NCBI GenBank assembly: GCA_003240795.1
Contig: QFNK01000131.1
Span: 1 to 5,861, forward strand
Reading direction: 5' to 3'
Length of the DNA: 5,861 bases
Source: Micavibrio aeruginosavorus
GTDB lineage: Bacteria; Pseudomonadota; Alphaproteobacteria; Micavibrionales; Micavibrionaceae
Positions 1 to 5,663 of this stretch are shown here, piece after piece; position 1 is the stretch's first letter; each line of letters opens with the position of its first letter. Below the pieces are notes generated by a model. The model saw only the letters and a list, made by a program, of their open reading frames with translations, did not search any database and was not told the origin of the DNA. A program made the translations under genes and the position numbers.

Positions 1-771
1 GCCAATAGAGCCGTCGGAGAGAGCGGCCAGAAGATTTTTCTCCCCGGTCGTCGTCTCGGGCGCGGCGCGGGCGATGAGTGTCGTCATGTCCGCCTCATTC
101 AGCGGCGCAAAATGCACCATGCGGCAGCGGGAACGTATGGTCGGGATCATCGCGCCCGGGCGGTTGCAGACGAGGATGAGCAATGCGCGCGGCGGCGGTT
201 CCTCCAGAATTTTGAGGATTGCGTTTTGTGCCTCGCGCTTCATCGTGTCGGCCTCATCCACGATCACGACGCGCCAGCCACCCTCGCTGGAGCTCATGCG
301 CAGAAAAGGGGCTATCTTGCGGACGCTATCAATATCAACGGAGCCTTTGCGAACGCCGCGTTTTTCATCGAGCGGGCGTTCGAAGAAACGCATGTCTGGA
401 TGGCCGCCGGAGGCGACCTTGCGAAAGACGGGATCGTCCGGTGCAACGTAAAGAGTGAATGGCGCAGCGGGCGCGTCACCGAACAGGCTGTCCTGATCCG
501 CTTGGCCTGCCCCCTGTTTCAGGAGAAAGCGCGCGACGCGAAAGGCCATGGTTGCTTTGCCGATACCTTGCGGGCCTGCAAAGATCATGGCGTGCGGAAG
601 CTTGCCCTGATTGTAGAAATCAAGAATGGCCTTTTCGTTGGCGGCGTGCCCCAGAAGATCGGGATTTTCACGCGGGGGAAGGAGCGCATCCGCGGCAGGC
701 CCGGCGGAAGACTGAGAAGCGCCCTCTTCCACATCGTAAAATTCTTCATCGTCTTCGAAGTCGTCGAACAT
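1..771 (-). CDS. holB: DNA polymerase III subunit delta' (clamp loader), partial, 3' end beyond window
   Basis: This is the delta-prime subunit of the clamp-loader complex, which helps open the sliding clamp and place it on primed DNA at the replication fork. The 257 residues visible contain a AAA+ fold: a P-loop GPQGIGKA at 66-73, a Walker B/DEAD-like VVIVDEAD at 168-175, the EEPPP turn at 190-194, a sensor-1 strand LILVCN at 198-203, and the SRC arginine-finger motif at 214-216. The family is usually about 320-350 residues, so the C-terminal collar domain is missing only because the window ends. The ATG overlaps the tmk stop as ATGA, and the next Met is residue 62, so this start is the natural one. 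Oddities are a very acidic N-terminus (10 Asp/Glu in residues 1-17), Ala in place of Ser/Thr after the P-loop lysine, and no cysteine cluster like the E. coli zinc module. DnaX is less likely: the protein is short before the P-loop and has no zinc-finger cysteines. Confidence 0.93.
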   Translation of the reverse strand, partial: MFDDFEDDEEFYDVEEGASQSSAGPAADALLPPRENPDLLGHAANEKAILDFYNQGKLPHAMIFAGPQGIGKATMAFRVARFLLKQGAGQADQDSLFGDAPAAPFTLYVAPDDPVFRKVASGGHPDMRFFERPLDEKRGVRKGSVDIDSVRKIAPFLRMSSSEGGWRVVIVDEADTMKREAQNAILKILEEPPPRALLILVCNRPGAMIPTIRSRCRMVHFAPLNEADMTTLIARAAPETTTGEKNLLAALSDGSIG

Positions 772-1385
772 CAGAGTTTCTTTCGAACCTCCGCGAGGAT
801 TTGTGCCGCGATCGTTTCCTCGTCCTGTGCGCCATCGATCACGATGCAGCGGGTGGGCGTTTTGCGGGCGATTTCAAGGTATCCCTGACGCAGTTTTTCA
901 TGAAAGGTCACATCCTTGGATTCAAACGTGTCGCCGTCACCGCAGCGTTTTCCGGCGCGGCGAAGACCTTCTTCGGGAGCGATGTCGAGAATAAACGTCA
1001 CATCCGGTTCGAAATGGCCGATGGCGATTTCGCGCACTTTCTCGATATCGTCGATCGGATGCCCGCCGGCATAACCCTGATAAACGCGCGTGGAGTCCGT
1101 ATAGCGATCGCAGATGACATGCGTGCCTTTTTCGAGCGCGGGTTTTATCACGCGTTCGGTGTGGAGCGCGCGCGCGGAAAACATCAGGAGCAAAAGCGCC
1201 TGAGGGGGCCAGTCCTGACCGCGGTGTGTGACAAACACATCGCGCAGAGCATCGGCCTCCGGCGTGCCGCCCGGTTCGCGGGTCGTGATGCAGTTATCAC
1301 CAAGAGCGGCCGCAAGCCTTTTGATCTGGGTGGTCTTTCCGGCCCCTTCTCCGCCTTCGAACGTGATGAAAAGACCGTGCGCCAT
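771..1385 (-). CDS. tmk: Thymidylate kinase (dTMP kinase)
   Basis: This cytoplasmic enzyme phosphorylates dTMP to dTDP with ATP, a required step in making dTTP by both the de novo and salvage routes. The 204-residue length is normal. The sequence shows the P-loop GGEGAGKT at 11-18 directly after the first strand, the TREPGGT segment at 35-41 that helps bind dTMP, the DRY motif at 93-95 followed by DSTRVYQG, and a LID region near 141-158 with several basic residues (RRAGKR). The P-loop has no arginine and the LID carries the basic residues, as in the bacterial type II enzymes. The ATG directly follows the dacA TAA with no spacer. The nearest purine-rich stretch (GGAAGG) is about 16 bases upstream, inside dacA, so translation may depend on ribosomes finishing dacA. 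The stop overlaps the holB start. The tmk-holB pair is widely conserved in bacteria. Confidence 0.97.
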   Translation of the reverse strand: MAHGLFITFEGGEGAGKTTQIKRLAAALGDNCITTREPGGTPEADALRDVFVTHRGQDWPPQALLLLMFSARALHTERVIKPALEKGTHVICDRYTDSTRVYQGYAGGHPIDDIEKVREIAIGHFEPDVTFILDIAPEEGLRRAGKRCGDGDTFESKDVTFHEKLRQGYLEIARKTPTRCIVIDGAQDEETIAAQILAEVRKKL

Positions 1386-2573
1386 TTATTGTGAGACCGT
1401 GCCTTCCATGGGAACGGCTTGTTCCGCGTCGATGGACTGGATCGCGTTGTCGCCGAAGATGATGCGGCGCGCTTTTTCAACCACGGACGGGAAGAAGCCG
1501 AGGCGCGGAATGTCTTTCGCGGCGACGATCGGCAATTCGATCGGGCTCATGTTCGGGAGGGTCACACGGACAACGCCGACTTCCTGCCCTTTTTTCACGG
1601 GTGCTTCGAGAGGGCCTTTATAAACGGCCGTTGCCTTCATCGCGGATTCTGCCATACGCGGCATTGTGATTTTCAGGTCGCGTTCAACAATAAGCGGAAC
1701 GGATTTTTCCACGCCCATCAGAACAGAGGCATCAGCCACTTTGGTGTTCGGCTGGAACACCGTAACGTTGGAGAAGCTGGCAAGCGCCCATTCCATCAAG
1801 CGGGTGGATTCCTGCGCGCGTTCATCCATCGAGGCCATGCCGTTCAGCACCATGATCACACGGCGGCCGCCGCGGACGCCGGATGCCATAAGGCCATAGC
1901 CGGCAACTTCCGTGTGGCCTGTCTTGATGCCGTCAGCCCCGATGTTTTTGTAGAGCAGCGGGTTGCGGTTGCCCTGGCGGATGTTGTTATAAACGAAGTC
2001 CTTCTCGCTGTAATATTTGTAGTATTCAGGGTAATCGTTGATCAGTGCAGCCGCGAGGATCGCAAGATCGTGACAGGTTGAATAGTGGTCAGGATCAGGC
2101 CAGCCGGATGCGTTCATGAAATTGCTGTTCACCATGCCGAGTTCTTTCGCCTTGCGGTTCATTGCAACGGCGAATTCGCCTTCGGAGCCTGCCAGACCTT
2201 CTGCAAGAACGATCGTGGCATCGTTACCGGATTGAATGATGACGCCGCGGATCAGGTCTTCGACCTTGACCATGCCGCCAAGCGGCACGAACATTTTCGA
2301 TCCCTGCATGCGCCATGCCTTTTCGCTGACGGGCAGTTCCTGATCCAAGGTGAGCTTGCCGTTTTTGAGCGCCTCGAACACCAGATAAATTGTCATGGTT
2401 TTCGACATGGAGGATGTCGGCATGCGTTCATCCGCCGCCTTGTCGAACAAGACCTGTCCGGTTTCGGCATCCAGTATGTATGCCTCCCTTGCGACGGTTT
2501 CGAACGGTATGATGTCCGCCATGGCCGGGGCGGCAATCAGGAACGTAAGAAAAGTCAATAAAATCAGGCGCAT
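1386..2573 (-). CDS. dacA: D-alanyl-D-alanine carboxypeptidase, PBP5/DacA family
   Basis: This is a low-molecular-weight penicillin-binding protein that removes the terminal D-Ala from peptidoglycan pentapeptides in the periplasm, limiting cross-linking. Numbering here counts from an in-frame TTG two codons upstream (2579). A signal peptide covers about residues 3-21, with cleavage after APAMA. The three active-site motifs are in order and well spaced: SMSK at 57-60 (nucleophile Ser57, general base Lys60), SGN at 117-119 and KTG at 219-221. A beta-rich PBP5 C-terminal domain runs from about 275 to 365, then a likely amphipathic anchor helix near 363-378 and a further tail of about 20 residues. 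I preferred the ATG at 2573 over the TTG. A GGA lies about 10 bases before the ATG and about 4 before the TTG, so the choice is open and changes only two residues. The stop codon abuts the tmk start. A 122-base gap separates it from rlpA. Confidence 0.95.
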   Translation of the reverse strand: MRLILLTFLTFLIAAPAMADIIPFETVAREAYILDAETGQVLFDKAADERMPTSSMSKTMTIYLVFEALKNGKLTLDQELPVSEKAWRMQGSKMFVPLGGMVKVEDLIRGVIIQSGNDATIVLAEGLAGSEGEFAVAMNRKAKELGMVNSNFMNASGWPDPDHYSTCHDLAILAAALINDYPEYYKYYSEKDFVYNNIRQGNRNPLLYKNIGADGIKTGHTEVAGYGLMASGVRGGRRVIMVLNGMASMDERAQESTRLMEWALASFSNVTVFQPNTKVADASVLMGVEKSVPLIVERDLKITMPRMAESAMKATAVYKGPLEAPVKKGQEVGVVRVTLPNMSPIELPIVAAKDIPRLGFFPSVVEKARRIIFGDNAIQSIDAEQAVPMEGTVSQ

Positions 2574-2622
2574 GGGCAATTTTTCCGTCAGGTTTTTTCG
2601 GTGGGATTAGATAGCGCCTATG

Positions 2623-2653
2623 AAAACAGGGATTGCGCGCAAGCGCAAGACCC
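2623..2653 (-). terminator. Possible intrinsic terminator after rlpA
   Basis: About 43 bases after the rlpA stop, the minus strand can form a hairpin. Six perfect pairs, TTGCGC with GCGCAA, close a TTGC loop. A further GGG/CCC extension lies beyond a small asymmetric bulge (TC against T). The run TGTTTT follows immediately. The short, interrupted U-tract makes this a weak terminator, so partial read-through into dacA is possible. I saw no other strong stem in the 122 bases between rlpA and dacA, and no convincing promoter for dacA there. Confidence 0.4.
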
Positions 2654-2695
2654 GCGCGCCAGTTTTATCCGTTGTTTTTGGCGTTCTATGGATAT

Positions 2696-3682
2696 TTATT
2701 CGACGACAATCACGGCTTTCGGCGCGCTGCCGTTTGCCATCTGCGCCAGGGCCGCGTCAGCCTGCTCCACGTTCTGGAACGGCCCTACGCGGACGCGGTA
2801 GAAGCTCTTTCCGGCGACATTTGTCGGGTAGACTTTCGCGCCTAGTGCGTTTGCCAGACGCTGGGCATTGGCCTGATCCGAAAAGGCGCCGGCCTGTACG
2901 AAAATGTTTGTGTGAACGACGGGACCCTGCGTTACGACCGGATCAGGCAGGAAGCGGCCATCCGGTGCGATGTGACCCTGCACGGGTTGAAGCCTGTCGG
3001 GAGACAGGGGCACGGATTCGACCGACGCGACCTTTGCCGGCTGCAGCGTATCGGCAGGCGTGAGCGTCGCAACGGAGAGTGCCGTTTGATCCGGATAAAG
3101 CGTGACAGGTTGTGACGGGTTTGCAGGACGCGCATTGCCATTGAGGGCAACCTCATAACCGCGCGTGTCTTTTCCGGCCTTGGCATCATTCGCGATCTGG
3201 CGGGATTCGGCGGGCAGCGTTTCGACGCGCACTTTCGCCGTCCCCTTTCCTTTGAAGCCGAGCAGATCGGCCGCACGGGAGGACACGTCTATGATACGTC
3301 CGCGCGCAAAGGGGCCGCGGTCATTCACACGCAAAACAACGGCGCGTCCGTTTTCAAGGTTCGTGACGCGTACAAGCGACGGCATCTGCAGCGTACGGTG
3401 TGCGGCGGTCAGTTCATTGGTGTTGAATTCTTCCCCGTTCGCCGTCTGTTTTGCGTGAAAGCCCGGGCCGTACCACGATGCGATACCCGTTTCGACGTAA
3501 TCAAAATTTTCCTGCGGGTAGTATTCCTGCCCCATGATCAGATAAGGATTTCCGACCTTGTATTTTCCCTGTGAAGGCGTGCTCATCGCGGATTTTGCGA
3601 CATGCGCGCCGAATTGCGTTTCCGCGCAACCGGTGACGATCAAAGCGGAGGCAAGAACAAGGGCGGAGAGTGTGTTTTTCAT
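2696..3682 (-). CDS. rlpA: Septal-ring lytic transglycosylase RlpA family lipoprotein (DPBB + SPOR)
   Basis: RlpA proteins are outer-membrane lipoproteins that gather at the division septum; the Pseudomonas aeruginosa member is a lytic transglycosylase that prefers glycan strands stripped of peptides. This 328-residue protein has a lipoprotein signal with lipobox VTGC, giving lipidated Cys19. A double-psi beta-barrel domain spans about 65-155, starting at ASWYGPGFHAKQTANGEEF. A long Pro/Thr/Ser-rich linker covers about 160-255, and a C-terminal SPOR domain covers about 257-328 (FVQAGAF and YRVRVGPF halves). Glu84, His95 and Asp121 have the same spacing as the P. aeruginosa residues Glu120, His131 and Asp157, so it is probably catalytic, unlike the reportedly inactive E. 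coli protein. It starts 12 bases after the mltB-like stop with only a weak ribosome site. SPOR domains bind denuded glycan, which fits a role in daughter-cell separation beside the other wall enzymes here. Confidence 0.95.
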   Translation of the reverse strand: MKNTLSALVLASALIVTGCAETQFGAHVAKSAMSTPSQGKYKVGNPYLIMGQEYYPQENFDYVETGIASWYGPGFHAKQTANGEEFNTNELTAAHRTLQMPSLVRVTNLENGRAVVLRVNDRGPFARGRIIDVSSRAADLLGFKGKGTAKVRVETLPAESRQIANDAKAGKDTRGYEVALNGNARPANPSQPVTLYPDQTALSVATLTPADTLQPAKVASVESVPLSPDRLQPVQGHIAPDGRFLPDPVVTQGPVVHTNIFVQAGAFSDQANAQRLANALGAKVYPTNVAGKSFYRVRVGPFQNVEQADAALAQMANGSAPKAVIVVE

Positions 3683-3694
3683 GATGTGTACGTC

Positions 3695-4660
3695 TTAACG
3701 GCTGGCGATGGCGTCGGCAAGCAGGCCGACGCTGGTGGCGAAATAGGTGGAGCGGTTCCACGACATGATTGTACGGTAATTGGAATATGCGAGATATGTT
3801 TCGCCGTCGATGCCGTCCGGTGCGACGACGTAGGCGGACATATTTTCGGACGGCAGCGGCGCACCGGATAGTTTACGCACGCCAAGGGCATTCCACTGTG
3901 CCAGTGTTTTCTGCGTTTTTGATTCGATCAGACTTGATTGAAAGCCTTGCGGCAGGCGGACGCGGCGTCCCCAGCGCTCCCCCGCTTTCCAGCCGCTTTT
4001 CGAAAGGTAATTCGCGGTGGAGGCAAAAACATCAAGCCGCGTGTTCCAGATATCCTTGTGGCCATCACCGTCTGCATCAACGGCGAAGTTCAGGAAGCTG
4101 GACGGCATGAACTGGTTCTGCCCCATGGCACCCGCCCAGGAGCCTTTCATGGCCTGTGCCGTGATGTGGCCTTCGTCGATGATACGAAGTGCCTTTAGCA
4201 GCTCGCCCTTGAAGAAGTCTGCGCGGCGCCCTTCCCATGCGAGGGTGGCCAGCGCATCGACGACTTTGAAGCCGCCCGTGTTGCTCCCGAAATTTGTTTC
4301 TATGCCCCAGAGCGCGATGACGTATTGCGGGGCGACGCCATATGTCTGCTCTACCCATTTCAACGCCTGATAATTGTCTGTCAGGAGCTGGCGACCCTTG
4401 CTGATCCGCTGGGCGTTGACGATGTTCTTTTTATACTGGGCGAAGGTGATTTTCTTTTCCGGCTGTTTGCGGTCAAGCTCTATGGCCTTCTGCACGATTC
4501 GCACGTCGCTCAGCGCCGCCTGAATAGTGCGTTGTGATATGCCCTGCTGTGCAGCCTCCTGGCGGAAATTCGCGAGCCATGTGGCGAAATCGGCGGCATT
4601 CGCCTTTGCGGGAGCAAGAAGGAGTAACGCGAGAAGCAAATTAAGGAGATTCTTGATCAT
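3695..4660 (-). CDS. Lytic murein transglycosylase, MltB/SLT_2 family, secreted
   Basis: This enzyme is expected to cleave the MurNAc-GlcNAc bond of peptidoglycan, leaving 1,6-anhydroMurNAc ends, in the periplasm. The 321-residue product has a hydrophobic signal peptide (about 1-22, ending AKANA) and no lipobox cysteine, so it is probably soluble, unlike lipid-anchored E. coli MltB. The catalytic glutamate is Glu121 in GIETNFG. A second family signature runs over 173-189 (GSWAGAMGQNQFMPSSF). Residues 195-206 (DADGDGHKDIWN) resemble the calcium-binding EF-hand loop of E. coli Slt35/MltB. No C-terminal PG_binding_1 domain is present, although many alphaproteobacterial relatives have one; the protein ends soon after the SLT_2 domain. 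The first 20 bases overlap the end of the upstream ydcF-like gene. A GAAGG directly precedes the ATG, too close for a good ribosome site, so coupling to the upstream gene is plausible. I give no symbol because mltB subtypes cannot be told apart by eye. Confidence 0.92.
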   Translation of the reverse strand: MIKNLLNLLLALLLLAPAKANAADFATWLANFRQEAAQQGISQRTIQAALSDVRIVQKAIELDRKQPEKKITFAQYKKNIVNAQRISKGRQLLTDNYQALKWVEQTYGVAPQYVIALWGIETNFGSNTGGFKVVDALATLAWEGRRADFFKGELLKALRIIDEGHITAQAMKGSWAGAMGQNQFMPSSFLNFAVDADGDGHKDIWNTRLDVFASTANYLSKSGWKAGERWGRRVRLPQGFQSSLIESKTQKTLAQWNALGVRKLSGAPLPSENMSAYVVAPDGIDGETYLAYSNYRTIMSWNRSTYFATSVGLLADAIASR

Positions 4661-5462
4661 CCTTCGATGGTACCCGCGAGGGGGGAATGAGAAAAGCTGT
4701 TTTTCCCGTCATGTAATAAACTGTGTTGCCGAGAAGCTCCTTCACCGCCAGTCCCAGCATGTAGAAATTTGCCGTAATGTTGGGTAGCGTGTTCGATAAA
4801 GCGTCTTCATATGTCGTTTTACGGTCGCAGGGATAAGGAATCACGCGCCAGCCTATTTTTTCAAAAATGCCTATCGCGCGCGGCATATGGTAGGCGGAGG
4901 TTACGACGGCCCATTTCTGCCCCTCCTCCGGTTTTACAAGTTCTTTGGAGTAGATGGCGTTTTCATAGGTGTTGCGGGATTTCTCCTCATACAAAACGTC
5001 GCGGTCGAAACGGGATAGCGCGAAGAATTTTTTCGTCGGTACGCTCTCCATCGCGGCGGGGTTCAGTATGTCCCCCGCTCCGCCGCTGGCGACAAGAACG
5101 GCGTTCGGGTTCGCGTTGGCGAGTTCCATGAAACAAAAAACGCGGCCTATCTGGCCGTTTGCGGTGATATTCCCTGTTTTATTGGACATGGCGCTTTCGA
5201 AGGCGCCGCCCAGAAGAATGATTCCGTCAATGTCGTCCGGCATGCGTTCAGGCGCAGGTACCCTATGTTCCAGCCAGGATAAAAGCAGCGGGCCTATGGG
5301 CAGAACGCCGAACAAAAGGATTAAAATCAGGGCGGTATTGGCGACCGCCTGCCCCGCTTTTTTGTGCCAGAAGCGCAAGGCCAGCCCCGCCGCCGCCATC
5401 AGGCAGAGGGCGTTCAGGGGCTGTACCAGCGCCCAGAGGATTTTGGACAGGGCAAAAAACAT
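4641..5462 (-). CDS. YdcF/ElyC family (DUF218) membrane protein
   Basis: This 273-residue inner-membrane protein has two hydrophobic helices near the N-terminus (about 8-30 and 38-62) followed by a soluble DUF218 domain, probably periplasmic. Motifs typical of the family are GIILLGG at 80-86, SGG at 126-128, the SRNTYENA stretch at 162-169, VTSAYHMPRA at 187-196 and a C-terminal KELLGNTVYY at 241-250. E. coli ElyC, of the same two-helix architecture, is implicated in envelope biogenesis and lipid-carrier metabolism; the biochemical reaction is not settled. Its place ahead of two wall-cutting enzymes supports an envelope role here by inference. The start has a good ribosome site: AGGA at 5473-5470, seven bases before the ATG. 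The stop lies 20 bases inside the mltB-like gene. It is divergent from the serine tRNA gene, and I saw no convincing promoter for it in the 65 bases between them. A SanA-type protein is less likely, as those usually have one N-terminal helix. Confidence 0.85.
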   Translation of the reverse strand: MFFALSKILWALVQPLNALCLMAAAGLALRFWHKKAGQAVANTALILILLFGVLPIGPLLLSWLEHRVPAPERMPDDIDGIILLGGAFESAMSNKTGNITANGQIGRVFCFMELANANPNAVLVASGGAGDILNPAAMESVPTKKFFALSRFDRDVLYEEKSRNTYENAIYSKELVKPEEGQKWAVVTSAYHMPRAIGIFEKIGWRVIPYPCDRKTTYEDALSNTLPNITANFYMLGLAVKELLGNTVYYMTGKTAFLIPPSRVPSKDDQESP

Positions 5463-5485
5463 GTTTGATTCCTAGCAGATAGGGC

Positions 5486-5514
5486 TTGCCGATCCAAAGC
5501 GCTATCGCTAAGGT
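5486..5514 (+). promoter_or_regulatory. Possible sigma-70-type promoter for tRNA-Ser
   Basis: TTGCCG at 5486-5491 (4 of 6 against TTGACA) is separated by 17 bases from TAAGGT at 5509-5514 (3 of 6 against TATAAT, but with the key TA and final T). Transcription would start near 5521, giving a leader of about seven bases before the mature tRNA 5' end at 5528, a plausible arrangement for a tRNA gene. The -10 match is weak, so this is a candidate only. Confidence 0.35.
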
Positions 5515-5527
5515 CTGGCTGTTCCGC

Positions 5528-5617
5528 GGATGAGTGGCAGAGCGGTTGAATGCACCGGTCTTGAAAACCGGCGAGGGTGCAAGCCCTCCGTGAGTTCGAA
5601 TCTCACCTCATCCGCCA
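5528..5617 (+). tRNA. tRNA-Ser, anticodon UGA
   Basis: This is a complete 90-base class II tRNA that reads UCA and related serine codons. The acceptor stem GGATGAG (5528-5534) pairs perfectly with CTCATCC (5607-5613), followed by discriminator G5614 and an encoded CCA (5615-5617). The three-pair D stem is GCA/TGC with a GG-containing loop. The anticodon stem CCGGT/ACCGG encloses CTTGAAA, with the anticodon TGA at 5562-5564. A long variable arm (GAGGG 5573-5577 with CCCTC 5584-5588) and discriminator G are the usual identity features for seryl-tRNA synthetase. The T arm is GTGAG, TTCGAAT, CTCAC. All stems pair without mismatches, so the gene looks functional. Confidence 0.98.
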
Positions 5618-5628
5618 TTTTCCCGCAA

Positions 5629-5657
5629 TAGACGTTTTACTTGAATTGCGCCATAGT
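5629..5657 (+). promoter_or_regulatory. Possible promoter for the rightward flavoprotein gene (leaderless)
   Basis: TAGACG at 5629-5634 (4 of 6 against TTGACA, 5 of 6 against the TTGACG variant) and CATAGT at 5652-5657 (4 of 6 against TATAAT) are spaced by 17 bases. Transcription would begin about seven bases after the -10 box, at or beside the A of the ATG at 5664. There is no Shine-Dalgarno sequence before that ATG, which agrees with a leaderless message. Both boxes are imperfect, and read-through from the tRNA gene, which has no evident hairpin terminator beyond it, is an alternative. Confidence 0.38.
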
Positions 5658-5663
5658 GCGTTT

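Noticed and set aside
112..888. 258-codon open frame on the plus strand opposite holB
   Set aside because: The opposite strand encodes a clear AAA+ clamp-loader subunit; the plus frame shows no recognisable domain.
459..1394. 311-codon open frame on the plus strand, opposite tmk and holB
   Set aside because: It lies wholly opposite two recognised genes, its translation is Arg/Ala-rich with no family motifs, and it has no good ribosome site; it is a composition shadow.
1419..2081. 220-codon plus-strand open frame opposite dacA
   Set aside because: The translation is His/Arg/Phe-rich and typical of an antisense frame; dacA has all three active-site motifs.
2633..2642. Ten-base palindrome TTGCGCGCAA as an operator
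   Set aside because: It is better explained as part of the hairpin at 2629-2653, and no promoter was found close to it.
2601..2845. Short plus-strand open frames starting in the rlpA-dacA gap
   Set aside because: They run into the 3' end of rlpA on the opposite strand, lack family features and differ from each other only by frame; no promoter or ribosome site stands out.
4969..5475. 168-codon plus-strand open frame opposite the ydcF-like gene
   Set aside because: The minus strand has two membrane helices and DUF218 motifs plus a good ribosome site; the plus frame is an arginine- and serine-rich shadow.
5590..5617. tRNA-Ser 3' end as an integration (att) site
   Set aside because: No repeat of the tRNA 3' sequence, integrase or foreign-looking DNA is seen in the 244 bases to its right, so an insertion cannot be supported.
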